A DNA stretch of 64,000 bases, taken from positions 1 through 64,000 of the forward strand of contig NZ_JZTW01000015.1 in NCBI RefSeq assembly GCF_000962805.1, given 5' to 3'. A model generated the notes under the pieces. The model saw only the letters and a program-made list of their open reading frames with translations. It did no database searches and was not told the DNA's origin. The DNA is from Pseudarthrobacter chlorophenolicus. GTDB taxonomy: Bacteria; Actinomycetota; Actinomycetes; Actinomycetales; Micrococcaceae. The position numbers and the translations under genes were made by a program. This document shows, in pieces, positions 23,969 through 33,104 of this stretch. How positions within the stretch are numbered: the first letter of the stretch is position 1; each line of letters opens with the position of its first letter.

Positions 23969-25720
23969 GTGAATCCCCAGCCGCTCCCCACCCTCGCAAG
24001 CTCGGCCGGGGAACCCTCGCGGCCGGAGGCCCCTGCTGCGCCTATCGGGATCGAGGACAGTTCCGGTGAGCGCAACGGCGGGGACCTCGTCGTCGAGACC
24101 CTTGAGGCCCTGGGTGCGAAGACTGTCTTCGGCATTCCCGGCCAGCACGCGCTGGGCCTCTTTGACGCGATGGGCCGCGGAAACCTGCACTTTGTCTCCT
24201 CGCGCGTGGAGAACAACTCCGCCTTCGCCGCGGACGGGTATTCCCGTGCCACCGGTGAGGTGGGCGTCCTGTTCCTGTCCACCGGCCCCGGAGCGCTGAC
24301 CTCGCTGGCCGGGTTGCAGGAGGCCTACGCCACCGGCGTGCCCATGGTGGTGGTGGCCAGCCAGATCCCGCTGGAAGGGCTGGGGGCCCGGCGCAAGGGA
24401 ATGCTCCACCAGCTCGATGACCAGAAGGCATCGGCTGCGAACGTCACCAAGAGCCAGCGGCTCATCCAGCACGCCTCGGGCATCCCGTCTGCCATCCAGG
24501 ACGCCTGGACGGAGGCCATCTCCTCGCCCCAGGGGCCGGTATGGCTCGAGATCCCGCAGAACGTGCTGCTGGATCCCATCATGGTCCCGCCCGTGGAGGA
24601 CGCGTTGGCCGAAGCTGCCGACAACCCGCCACGCGTCGAACTGGTCCGCGAAGCCGTGAAGTGGCTGCAAGGGGCCAGGCGTCCGGCGATTATCGCCGGC
24701 GGCGGCACCCGCCGCGGCAAGGCGGAAAAATCGCTGCTGTCCATTGCCGAGAAACTCCGTGCGCCCGTCATCTGCACCCCGGGCGGCAACGGTGCGTTCC
24801 CCTGGAACCATGAGCTGTCGCTGCAGTCATGGATCGAGGACCGGTATATGACCGACGTCCTCGAAGACGCGGACGTGCTGGTGGTCATCGGCTCGTCCCT
24901 GGGGGAGGTTACGTCCAACTACTTCACGTTCGAACCCCGCGGCCGGATCATCCAGATCGACGCCGAACCCCGCGTCCTGGAGTCCAACCGGCCAGGCTTG
25001 GGCATCCGTGCCGACGCGGGCCAGGCGCTGGCAGCCTTGGACGAGGCGCTGGCGCCTGCGGACGTCGCGGCTGACTGGCACGGTTCGACTCCTGAAGAGC
25101 TGGTAAAGGCGTCCCTCGCCAAGGTGAAGGCCAGGCTGGAGTCCCAGGACCTCGCCAAGGAACTGGCGTTCATGGCCGACATCCGTGAGGCTGTCCCGGC
25201 GGACATGCAGACGTTCTGGGACATGACCATCGCCGCCTACTGGGCCTGGTCCTGCTGGGATTCCCGCGAGGGGCAGTTCCACTCGGCACAGGGCGCCGGC
25301 GGCCTGGGCTACGGCTTCCCGGCTGCCATCGGGGCTGCCGTCGGCCTGGAAACGCTGGGAAAGCCCGCTGGTTCTGCCCGGGTGCTCGCTGTATCCGGTG
25401 ACGGTTCGTCCATGTACTCCATTTCTGAGCTTGCCACCGCCAAGCAGCACAACGTCCCGGTCACCTGGCTGATCGTGGACGACGGCGGTTACGGCATCCT
25501 GCGCGAATACATGGTGGGTGCCTTCGGCAAGGCGACTGCCACGGAGCTCGCCCGCCCGGACTTCGTCAAACTCGCCGAAGCGTTTGGCGTGCCCGCCGTC
25601 AAGGTGGCCCCCGAGGACGTGGGGGAGGCGCTCAAGGCAGGATTCGCCGCCGACGGCCCCAACGTCGTCGTGGTTGAAACGCTCCTGAAAATGTTCGGCC
25701 CCACGCACCTGGGCGACTAG
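23969..25720 (+). CDS. Thiamine-diphosphate-dependent decarboxylase, possible 2-ketoarginine decarboxylase
   Basis: From GTG 23969 (AAGGAG 10 nt upstream) the protein is 583 aa. It has the three domains of the acetolactate synthase/pyruvate decarboxylase superfamily. The N-terminal pyrimidine-binding domain has the catalytic Glu in SSRVENNSAFAADGYSRATG. A central domain follows (RRPAIIAGGGTRRGKAE), and the C-terminal domain has the ThDP motif SGDGSSMYSISELATAKQHNVPVTWLIVDD. Acetolactate synthase is unlikely in this setting. The 4-nt spacing after the guanidinobutyrase-like gene suggests an AruI-like 2-ketoarginine decarboxylase role. This substrate is inference. Confidence 0.88.
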   Translation: MNPQPLPTLASSAGEPSRPEAPAAPIGIEDSSGERNGGDLVVETLEALGAKTVFGIPGQHALGLFDAMGRGNLHFVSSRVENNSAFAADGYSRATGEVGVLFLSTGPGALTSLAGLQEAYATGVPMVVVASQIPLEGLGARRKGMLHQLDDQKASAANVTKSQRLIQHASGIPSAIQDAWTEAISSPQGPVWLEIPQNVLLDPIMVPPVEDALAEAADNPPRVELVREAVKWLQGARRPAIIAGGGTRRGKAEKSLLSIAEKLRAPVICTPGGNGAFPWNHELSLQSWIEDRYMTDVLEDADVLVVIGSSLGEVTSNYFTFEPRGRIIQIDAEPRVLESNRPGLGIRADAGQALAALDEALAPADVAADWHGSTPEELVKASLAKVKARLESQDLAKELAFMADIREAVPADMQTFWDMTIAAYWAWSCWDSREGQFHSAQGAGGLGYGFPAAIGAAVGLETLGKPAGSARVLAVSGDGSSMYSISELATAKQHNVPVTWLIVDDGGYGILREYMVGAFGKATATELARPDFVKLAEAFGVPAVKVAPEDVGEALKAGFAADGPNVVVVETLLKMFGPTHLGD

Positions 25721-25736
25721 GCGGCCGGCGATCTCC

Positions 25737-25776
25737 ACGCTCCTTCACTCCTGCGCAGGCAGGGGTGGGGGAGCGT
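25737..25776. terminator. Hairpin downstream of the decarboxylase gene
   Basis: ACGCTCC at 25737-25743 pairs with GGAGCGT at 25770-25776, with CAC/GTG and CCTGC/GCAGG pairs inside. The broken stem starts 16 nt after the stop codon and probably ends the operon. There is no T-run. Confidence 0.5.
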
Positions 25777-25843
25777 CGGCGTTTAAGGGGATGCCCGACG
25801 ACGGCCGGACAATTCGTTTCCCTAAGCAACCTTTTCCTGATAC

Positions 25844-25860
25844 AGTTGCTTGCAGCAACT
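25844..25860. promoter_or_regulatory. MarR-type operator
   Basis: AGTTGCT-TGC-AGCAACT is a perfect inverted repeat 18 bp upstream of the marR start. MarR proteins bind such short dyads, so this is a likely autoregulatory operator for the marR-efflux operon. Confidence 0.65.
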
Positions 25861-25878
25861 AATTCTTTAGGGAGGGTC

Positions 25879-26376
25879 ATGTCTGTCGCACCGGCCACCG
25901 CCGCCGATCTCGTCGGCCATATCTTTGACCTCCAGCGCGCACTGCGCTGTGTCACCATGATCAACGTCAAAGGCCAGGACACCGGCATAGCCCTCCAGGG
26001 CGTGCTCAAGTTCATCGGCGAAGGGGAAACCCGCGCGGCGCACCTGGCAGAACGCCTGGGCGTCAGCCCCCCGGTGCTCAGCCGGCATATCGCTGAGCTT
26101 GCCGACGCCGGCCTGGTGATCAGAACTCCGGATCCTGACGATGGCAGGGCCCAACTGCTGGCCCTCTCACCGCGGGGCAAGGAAAAACTTGCAGAGCTCA
26201 TCCGGCACCGGGCCGAGACGCTGCAGGGCTACCTCTCCGACTGGAACGAAGACGATGCCATTGCAACAGCCGCGATGCTCAACAAACTGACAGCTTCACT
26301 GAAGAATTCCATCCGGGCAAGGGCGGCCGGAACCACCACCGAACACCAGACCATGCAGGAGTCCCTCAATGGCTAA
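25879..26376 (+). CDS. MarR family transcriptional regulator
   Basis: This 165-aa winged-helix protein starts at ATG 25879 with GGAGGG 4 nt upstream. MarR features are GVLKFIGEGETRAAHLAERLGVSPPVLSRHIAELADAGLVIRTPDPDDGRAQLLALSPRG, that is, the recognition helix and the wing with the D-x-R motif. It overlaps the efflux gene by 8 nt (ATGGCTAA) and probably represses both genes through the AGTTGCT dyad until a toxic compound binds. The longer frame upstream would read through that operator. Confidence 0.93.
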   Translation: MSVAPATAADLVGHIFDLQRALRCVTMINVKGQDTGIALQGVLKFIGEGETRAAHLAERLGVSPPVLSRHIAELADAGLVIRTPDPDDGRAQLLALSPRGKEKLAELIRHRAETLQGYLSDWNEDDAIATAAMLNKLTASLKNSIRARAAGTTTEHQTMQESLNG

Positions 26377-28582
26377 CGTCACCGCCGCCGCGGACCTGGA
26401 GGAGCGCCACCGCGAACGCTCTGCCAAACAGGAATCACGGCAATCCAAGCGCCACGAACCGGGCGCACCCATGAACCACCGGCAGATCATGGAGGCCCTC
26501 ACCGGCCTGCTCGCTGCCTTCTTCACCGCCATCCTCAGCAGCACCATTGTGGCCAACGCGCTGCCCACCATCATGTCCGAGCTCAAGGGCACACAGACGG
26601 ACTTTGCCTGGGTCATTACGGCGGCGCTGCTGGCCAACGCGGCCACCACCCCCATCTGGGGCAAGCTGGCAGACCTGTTCGACAAGAAGGTCCTGGTCCA
26701 GCTGAGTATCGTGATCTTCGTGGCCGGCTCGGTCATGGCAGGCTTCTCGGAGAACATCCCGTTCCTGCTCACGGCCCGCGTGATCCAGGGCATCGCCATG
26801 GGTGGCCTCACCGCACTGGCGCAGGCAATCATCGGCTCCATCATCCCGCCCCGCGAACGCGGTAAGTACTCCGGTTACATGGGCGCCGTCATGGCCGTCG
26901 GTACGGCAGGCGGCCCCCTCCTGGGCGGCTTCATCGTAGACAGCTCGCTGGGCTGGCGCTGGACGTTCTTCGTCTGCGTGCCGCTCGCCGTCGTCGCCCT
27001 GATCCTGCTCCAAATCACACTGAAGATTCCGCACGTCAAGCGGCCCGCCAAGATCGACTGGCTCGGTGCCATCCTGCTGACCTCCGGTGTCAGCCTGCTC
27101 CTGATCTGGGTGTCCTTCGCCGGCAAGGCCGACTACTACGACTGGTGGTCCTGGCAGTCGGCACTGATGGTAGGCGGCGGCGTCCTGCTGCTGGCCCTGC
27201 TGGTGCTGGTTGAGTCCAAGGTGTCCGCACCGATCATCCCGCTGAAGATCATCTCCGACCGCACCACCGCCCTGGCCATTGTGGCCTCCGTTGCCGTGGG
27301 CGTGGCCATGTTCGGTTCCTCCACCTTCCTGGGCCAGTACTACCAGGTGGCCCGCGGCGCCACGCCCACCGAGGCCGGCCTGCTCACGCTGCCCATGATC
27401 GCCGGCAACCTTGTCGGTTCGGTGGTTTCGGGCCAGCTGATCAGCCGCTATGGCAAGTGGAAGGGCTTCCTGATCGGCGGCACCGTGCTGCTGATCGGCG
27501 GCCTGGCGATGGCCGGCACCATGGACCACACCACCGAACTCTGGCTGACCGGCATCTACACGGGCATCTTCGGCATCGGCCTCGGCATGCTCATGCAGAA
27601 CCTGGTCCTTGCCGTCCAGAACACCGTCCGGGCCCAGGACATCGGCTCCGCCAGTGCCTCCGTTGCCTTCTTCCGCTCCGTCGGCGGCGCCATCGGCGTT
27701 TCCGTACTGGGCGCCGTCATGGCCAACCACGTCAAGGACCTTGCCACGGACGGCCTGGCGAAGCTCGGCATCGAGTCCACCGGCAACAGCGGTGCGACGC
27801 TGGACCTCAAGGACCTGCCCGCCCCCATCGCCGACGTCATGCGGGCCGCTTACGGTGACGCCACTGCCGGGATCTTCATGATCTCCGCCGTCGTTGCCGT
27901 TGTTGCCCTGATCGCCGTCCTCTTCATCAAGGAAGTACCGCTGCGCAAAACCGTGGACATCACTCCTGAAAAGGCCCTGGAGGCCAACGCCGCCGGCGAA
28001 GCGGGAATGACCGCCATGACCGGGCAGCTGCCCGTGGTTTCCTCCGGGGCTCCCCGTGACGCGGACAGCGGATACAGCACCGCCTCTGCTGCCCGGCCGG
28101 CGGGAATCCACGCAGGGCCGGGGACAGGCGCCGCGCCGGCAAAGACGTACGACGGCGGCAGGGCCGCGGCCGCAGCCGCGTCCAGGTCCGTAGCTACGGA
28201 GGACTTCGAGGAGGCTTTTGCCCGGACGTTCGGCAGCGAAGGGTTGGACCTCCGGTCCGCCGACTCTGTCGAAAAGGCGGCCGACGCCGTCGCCAGTGCC
28301 GCTGATACCCTCCGGAAGCTGCAGGACACACAGCACCTGCTGGCCCGGCAGCAGGCGGAACTGGGTGGCTTGGTGCTGGATATCCAGGAGCAGCTGCGGT
28401 CCCAGCGGGACCTCGCTGCCCGGCAGGAAGCGACGGCAGCCGAACTCCGCAGGGTGCAGCGCAAGCTGCTCAAGGAACGCAAGCTGCAGGCTGCTGCCGC
28501 CCTGTACCTGGCCGGGCGCGGCAAGCACAGTGCCGCCAACCCGACCTCCGCAGCTCCTGCCGGGACTCCTGAGGAACAGTAG
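26369..28582 (+). CDS. DHA2-type MFS multidrug antiporter with cytosolic coiled-coil tail
   Basis: This 737-aa protein has fourteen predicted helices between about residues 40 and 520. DHA2 signatures are SSTIVANALPTIMSELKG in helix 1, GKLADLFDKK in the first loop, ARVIQGIAMGG in helix 4 and GAVMAVGTAGGPLLGGFI (motif C, antiporters) in helix 5. It should export drugs against protons. The unusual part is a C-terminal extension of about 210 residues: a disordered Ala/Gly linker, an acidic segment (EDFEEAFARTFGSEG) and a Gln/Arg/Leu heptad region (LRKLQDTQHLLARQQAELGGL...) predicted to be coiled coil. Co-translated with marR. Confidence 0.9.
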   Translation: MANVTAAADLEERHRERSAKQESRQSKRHEPGAPMNHRQIMEALTGLLAAFFTAILSSTIVANALPTIMSELKGTQTDFAWVITAALLANAATTPIWGKLADLFDKKVLVQLSIVIFVAGSVMAGFSENIPFLLTARVIQGIAMGGLTALAQAIIGSIIPPRERGKYSGYMGAVMAVGTAGGPLLGGFIVDSSLGWRWTFFVCVPLAVVALILLQITLKIPHVKRPAKIDWLGAILLTSGVSLLLIWVSFAGKADYYDWWSWQSALMVGGGVLLLALLVLVESKVSAPIIPLKIISDRTTALAIVASVAVGVAMFGSSTFLGQYYQVARGATPTEAGLLTLPMIAGNLVGSVVSGQLISRYGKWKGFLIGGTVLLIGGLAMAGTMDHTTELWLTGIYTGIFGIGLGMLMQNLVLAVQNTVRAQDIGSASASVAFFRSVGGAIGVSVLGAVMANHVKDLATDGLAKLGIESTGNSGATLDLKDLPAPIADVMRAAYGDATAGIFMISAVVAVVALIAVLFIKEVPLRKTVDITPEKALEANAAGEAGMTAMTGQLPVVSSGAPRDADSGYSTASAARPAGIHAGPGTGAAPAKTYDGGRAAAAAASRSVATEDFEEAFARTFGSEGLDLRSADSVEKAADAVASAADTLRKLQDTQHLLARQQAELGGLVLDIQEQLRSQRDLAARQEATAAELRRVQRKLLKERKLQAAAALYLAGRGKHSAANPTSAAPAGTPEEQ

Positions 28583-28616
28583 GGAGTTTCCCGTGGCCAG
28601 CCACGCATGAGCAACA

Positions 28617-28669
28617 GGGCCGCCGCCCGAATCCGGACAGCAATCCGGGTACGGGCGCCGGCCCTTTTT
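28617..28669 (+). terminator. Rho-independent terminator
   Basis: GGGCCGCCGCCCG (28617-28629) pairs with CGGGCGCCGGCCC (28652-28664) with one mismatch, followed by TTTTT. It lies 35 nt after the antiporter stop and separates the efflux operon from the ABC exporter. Confidence 0.85.
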
Positions 28670-28767
28670 GTCCAGGCAACCGCCATTGGTGCCGGCAGCA
28701 TTAACTGGATCGAAAAGGTGGATTAAATGGGACTCCAATGTCAGTGGGCAACACTAGAGTTGAAACC

Positions 28768-30501
28768 ATGCTCCTTACGCTCATACGGCGCTACTCCAAA
28801 CCGTATTTTCCCTCTATCGCCGCAGTCATCTTCTTCCAGCTCGCATCCACCATTGCGGCCCTTTACCTGCCCAGCCTGAACGCCCGGATCATCGATGAAG
28901 GCGTCACAAAGGGGGACACCGACTTCATCTGGCGCACCGGTGCCGTGATGCTGCTGGTGGCCTTTGCCCAGGTGGCTACCGCCATCGCCGGGGTGTACTT
29001 CGGTTCAAAAACGGCCATGGCCCTGGGCCGCGACCTGCGCCGGGCCGTGTTCCGGAAAGTCACCAGCTTCTCGGCTAAGGACGTCAACGCATTCGGCGCC
29101 CCTACGCTGATCACGCGCGGCACCAACGATGTACAGCAGGTACAGATGCTGGTACTGATGGGCTTGAACTTCATGGTGGCCACCCCCATTATGTGCATCG
29201 GCGGCATCATCATGGCGCTGCGTGAGGACATCAACCTGTCCTGGCTGGTCTGGGTCTCAGTCCCGTTGCTGACCGTGGTGGTGGGGTACCTGGTGGTCCG
29301 GCTTATGCCGCTGTTCAGGTCCATGCAGAAGAAGATCGACCGCATCAACGCGGTCCTCCGCGAACAGATCATCGGCATCAGGGTGGTCCGGGCGTTCGTC
29401 CGGGAACCGTACGAAACCGGCCGGTTCGGTGAAGCCAACAAGGAACTCACCGATGTTTCGCTGAAAATCGGTGCCCTGTTCGTCCTCATGTTCCCCGCCA
29501 TAAGCATGATCCTGCACCTGTCCACGGCCGCGGTGCTGTGGTTCGGCGGCCAGCGGGTTGACTCGGGGGACATGCAGGTGGGCGCCCTGACGGCGTTCCT
29601 CCAGTACCTGCTCCAGATCCTGGTGGCCGTCATGATGGGCACCTTCATGGCCATGATGATCCCCCGCGCGTCCGTCTGTGCGGACCGCATCGGCGAGGTG
29701 CTCGACGTCGAGCCCTCCATCCACGATCCCGAACGCCCGGTAGCCCCCTCGGAGCTCAGTGGCGTGGTGGAATACCGCAACGTCACCTTCGCCTACCCGG
29801 GCGCCGAGTCCCCGGTGTTGAGCAACATCAGCTTCACCGCCCGGCCGGGCCAGACCATCGCGATCATCGGTTCCACCGGTGCGGGCAAGACCAGCCTGCT
29901 CTCGCTGCTGCCACGTCTCTACGATGCCGCGGAAGGCGAAGTCCTCCTGGACGGTGTCCCCGTCAACAACCTTGACCACGCCGAGATCACCAAGCGCGTT
30001 GCCCTGGTGCCCCAGCGTCCCTACCTTTTCTCAGGCACCATCGAGCACAACCTGCGTTTCGGCAAGACCGATGCCACGGACCAGGAGCTATGGGAAGCGC
30101 TGCGGGTGGCACAGGGAGAATCGTTCGTACGGGAAAAGTCCAAGGCGCTCGAATCCCGGATCTCCCAGGGCGGCACTAACGTCTCCGGCGGGCAGCGCCA
30201 GCGGCTCTGCATCGCCCGGGCACTGGTGACCAAACCCCGTGTCTACCTGTTCGACGACTCGTTCTCGGCATTGGACGTTGCCACCGACGCCAGACTCCGC
30301 GCGGCCCTCAAAGACACCACTGCTGACGCGACGGTCATCATCGTGGCCCAGCGCGTTTCCACGATCACCGAGGCGGACCAGATCCTGGTGCTCGACAACG
30401 GCCGGATCGTGGACCGCGGAACGCACGAGGAACTCCTGGAAACCTCACCCACCTACCAGGAAATTGTTGAATCGCAGCTGAGCGTGGAGGAAATGGCATG
30501 A
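28768..30501 (+). CDS. ABC exporter half-transporter, degenerate-site subunit
   Basis: This 577-aa half-transporter has six membrane helices and a nucleotide-binding domain. Walker A is GSTGAGKTS (about residue 368), the signature is NVSGGQRQR, and Walker B reads VYLFDDSFSALD: the catalytic Glu is replaced by Asp (D497). In heterodimeric exporters such a subunit forms one degenerate ATP site with its partner. The following gene, overlapping by 4 nt, supplies that partner. I prefer ATG 28768 (MLLTLIRRYSKPYF) to 28738 because the family starts there. Substrate unknown; multidrug or lipid export is usual. Confidence 0.9.
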   Translation: MLLTLIRRYSKPYFPSIAAVIFFQLASTIAALYLPSLNARIIDEGVTKGDTDFIWRTGAVMLLVAFAQVATAIAGVYFGSKTAMALGRDLRRAVFRKVTSFSAKDVNAFGAPTLITRGTNDVQQVQMLVLMGLNFMVATPIMCIGGIIMALREDINLSWLVWVSVPLLTVVVGYLVVRLMPLFRSMQKKIDRINAVLREQIIGIRVVRAFVREPYETGRFGEANKELTDVSLKIGALFVLMFPAISMILHLSTAAVLWFGGQRVDSGDMQVGALTAFLQYLLQILVAVMMGTFMAMMIPRASVCADRIGEVLDVEPSIHDPERPVAPSELSGVVEYRNVTFAYPGAESPVLSNISFTARPGQTIAIIGSTGAGKTSLLSLLPRLYDAAEGEVLLDGVPVNNLDHAEITKRVALVPQRPYLFSGTIEHNLRFGKTDATDQELWEALRVAQGESFVREKSKALESRISQGGTNVSGGQRQRLCIARALVTKPRVYLFDDSFSALDVATDARLRAALKDTTADATVIIVAQRVSTITEADQILVLDNGRIVDRGTHEELLETSPTYQEIVESQLSVEEMA

Positions 30502-32576
30502 GCCCCCGCAAGAAAGACCCGACGAAGAACGGGCAAGACGCCGGGGCGACCGCACAGGACACCGGCAGCCCCGCTGAAACCGCCGTGGTGGAGGACGACG
30601 ACTTCTACGAGGAGGAGTTCACGCCCTCCGAAGCCGATGGCGACATGTTCGGCGGCATGCCCGCGAAGAAGGCCCAGCACTTCTGGCCGTCGGCCAAGCG
30701 GCTGATGGGCCTGCTGAAGCCCGAGTCCCTGGGCATCTGCGTGGTGGTAGCCATGGTGGTGGTGGCTGTTGTACTGAACGTCATCGCACCCAAAATCCTC
30801 GGCCAGGCCATGGATGTGATCTTTGGCGGTGTGGTGGGCAAGCAACTGCCTGCCGGCGTGAGCAAGGACCAGTTTGTCGAGGGGCTGCGCCAACAGGGCC
30901 AGGACAATTTCGCGGACATGGTCTCCCGGATGGAACTGGTGCCCGGCACCGGAATCGACTTCAACAAGCTGACCATGCTCATCGCTGTGGTCCTGCTGAT
31001 GTACTTCGTGTCCAACATCTTTCTGTGGCTGCAGGGCTACGTCCTGAACCGCATCGTCATGAAGGTGATCCGCAAGCTCCGGGACGACACCGAAAAGAAG
31101 CTCAACCGCCTCCCGCTGAACTACTTCGACACCCGCCAGCGCGGCGACGTGCTGTCCAGGGTGACCAACGACGTCGACAACATCCAGCAGGCGCTCCAGC
31201 AGGCCTTCGCGCAGCTGATCAACTCGCTGCTGACAGTGGTGGGCATCGTCATCATGATGTTCATCGTCTCCTGGCAGTTGGCACTGATCGCCCTGGTGGC
31301 ACTCCCGCTCTCGGGCGTCGCAGCGGGCCTGATCGGCGTGCGGAGCCAGAAGCTCTTTGCGGCGCAGTGGAAGAATACCGGCACGCTGAACGGGCAGATT
31401 GAAGAGTCCTTCTCCGGCCACGACCTCGTCCGGGTCTTCGGCCGCGAGGCGGACATGCTCGAGCGGTTCGACGAGCGCAACGAGGCCCTGTACAAGGCCA
31501 GCTTCGGCGCACAGTTCGTCTCCGGCATCATCTTCCCGGTGATGCAGTTCGTGTCCTACCTCAGCTACGTGGGCATCGCCGTTGTGGGCGGCCTTCGCGT
31601 CGCTTCCGGCTCCATGTCCCTCGGTGACGCCACGGCCTTCATCCAGTATTCCCGCGAATTCACGCAGCCGCTGGGCCAGATGGCCGGCATGGCCAACATG
31701 CTCCAGTCCGGTGTGGCCTCAGCCGAGCGGGTGTTCGAGTTCCTTGACGCCGACGAGCAGGACCCGGAAACCGCAACGGAGCACCTGCCGGCCAGGACCG
31801 ATGGCCACGTGGAATTCCGGGACGTCACGTTCAGCTACACCGAAGACCGGCAGCTCATCGAGAACCTGTCCTTCACTGCGGAGCCGGGGAACACCGTGGC
31901 TATCGTGGGGCCAACCGGCGCCGGAAAGACCACCCTGGTGAACCTGGTGATGCGTTTCTACGAGCTCAACTCCGGTTCCATCACCCTGGACGGCGTTGAC
32001 GTGACGCACCTCAGCCGGTCCGAACTCCGCTCCAAGGTGGGCATGGTGCTGCAGGACGCGTGGCTGTTCGGCGGGTCCATCTACGACAACATCCGCTACG
32101 GCAACCTCGACGCCACCGAAGAGCAGGTCATGGCCGCGGCCAAGGCCACGTTCGTGGACCGCTTCGTCCGCGCCCTGCCCGAGGGCTACAACACGGTGAT
32201 CGACGAGGAAGGCAACAACGTCAGTGCCGGCGAAAAGCAGCTGATCACCATTGCCCGTGCCTTCGTGGCCAACCCCTCACTGCTGATCCTCGACGAAGCA
32301 ACCAGCTCGGTGGACACCCGCACCGAGCTGCTGGTGCAGAAGGCCATGGCCGCCCTCCGGTCGGACCGCACCAGCTTCGTGATTGCGCACCGGCTCTCCA
32401 CCATCCGCGACGCCGACACCATCCTGGTCATGGAGAACGGCAAGATCGTGGAGCAGGGCAACCACAAGGTCCTGCTTGCGGCCGAAGGCGCCTACCACCG
32501 CCTGTATATGTCCCAGTTCGCCGGTGCCGACGCCGGTGACGTGCCAGTGGACGATTCGACGGCGGTGCACAGCTGA
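30498..32576 (+). CDS. ABC exporter half-transporter, canonical Walker B subunit
   Basis: This 692-aa subunit has an acidic, disordered N-terminal extension of about 55 residues (EDDDFYEEEF), then six membrane helices with a longer first extracytoplasmic loop. The nucleotide-binding domain has Walker A GPTGAGKTT (about residue 470) and Walker B LLILDEATSSVD with the catalytic Glu. Its signature is degenerate (NVSAGEKQL instead of LSGGQ). This pairs with the degenerate Walker B of the previous gene to make one inactive and one active ATP site. The start codon overlaps the previous stop as ATGA, so the subunits are translationally coupled. Confidence 0.92.
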   Translation: MSPRKKDPTKNGQDAGATAQDTGSPAETAVVEDDDFYEEEFTPSEADGDMFGGMPAKKAQHFWPSAKRLMGLLKPESLGICVVVAMVVVAVVLNVIAPKILGQAMDVIFGGVVGKQLPAGVSKDQFVEGLRQQGQDNFADMVSRMELVPGTGIDFNKLTMLIAVVLLMYFVSNIFLWLQGYVLNRIVMKVIRKLRDDTEKKLNRLPLNYFDTRQRGDVLSRVTNDVDNIQQALQQAFAQLINSLLTVVGIVIMMFIVSWQLALIALVALPLSGVAAGLIGVRSQKLFAAQWKNTGTLNGQIEESFSGHDLVRVFGREADMLERFDERNEALYKASFGAQFVSGIIFPVMQFVSYLSYVGIAVVGGLRVASGSMSLGDATAFIQYSREFTQPLGQMAGMANMLQSGVASAERVFEFLDADEQDPETATEHLPARTDGHVEFRDVTFSYTEDRQLIENLSFTAEPGNTVAIVGPTGAGKTTLVNLVMRFYELNSGSITLDGVDVTHLSRSELRSKVGMVLQDAWLFGGSIYDNIRYGNLDATEEQVMAAAKATFVDRFVRALPEGYNTVIDEEGNNVSAGEKQLITIARAFVANPSLLILDEATSSVDTRTELLVQKAMAALRSDRTSFVIAHRLSTIRDADTILVMENGKIVEQGNHKVLLAAEGAYHRLYMSQFAGADAGDVPVDDSTAVHS

Positions 32577-32623
32577 GCGCGAACGACGGGAACGGCGGCC
32601 AGCGGATCGAGGTCCCCGTTCCC

Positions 32624-33040
32624 ATGCGCTGGGGCGACATGGACGCCTATGGACACATCAACAACGTGCAGATCGTCCGGATGCTTGAGGAAGCGCGGAT
32701 CGGTGCCTTCGGTCCGCCCCGGGGTGCCGGACTTCCCGGTGTGGAGCCGGTGGCGTCGCTGTTCAACGATGTCCCGGACGGCATCATGGCCCTGGTGGTG
32801 GACCACAAGATCCGCTATGTGAGGACCCTGGAATACCGGAACATCCCGGCGGTGGTCCACGTGTGGATCGGTGCCGTAAAGGGTGCCAGCTTCGACATCC
32901 ACTACCTGGTCCAGGATCCCGTCACGGGTGAGGACTGCGTGAAGGCCAGCAGCCATCTCGCTTTCGTGGATGAAGCCACAGGGAGGGTGCAACGGCTCAC
33001 CCCGGAACAGAAGGAACGCATGGCGCCGTACAGGCACTAA
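32624..33040 (+). CDS. Hot-dog-fold acyl-CoA thioesterase
   Basis: A 4-hydroxybenzoyl-CoA-thioesterase-like hot-dog protein of at least 138 aa. The catalytic segment RWGDMDAYGHINNVQIVRMLEEARI contains the Asp of the family. VVDHKIRYVRTLEYRNIPAVVHVWIG and the final strand follow. It probably hydrolyses acyl-CoA or acts on a related thioester. ATG 32624 cuts into the first strand: the codons just before it (RIEVPVP) also look like domain sequence. No ATG, GTG or TTG precedes them before an in-frame stop at 32537. A CTG at 32573, overlapping the exporter stop as CTGA, may be the real start. Confidence 0.85.
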   Translation: MRWGDMDAYGHINNVQIVRMLEEARIGAFGPPRGAGLPGVEPVASLFNDVPDGIMALVVDHKIRYVRTLEYRNIPAVVHVWIGAVKGASFDIHYLVQDPVTGEDCVKASSHLAFVDEATGRVQRLTPEQKERMAPYRH

Positions 33041-33104
33041 GCCCCTGGACAGGACCCCACGGGGCACACTGGACTGGAACCACACCACAGCGAAAGGAAG
33101 CCAG

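Noticed and set aside
23969..25720. Acetolactate synthase large subunit (ilvB)
   Set aside because: No small subunit or ilvC nearby, and the gene is coupled to a ureohydrolase gene; the superfamily fits but the biosynthetic role does not.
26435..28738. 767-aa frame opposite the antiporter gene
   Set aside because: Low-complexity Gly/Asp/His composition typical of antisense frames; the opposite frame is a clear MFS protein.
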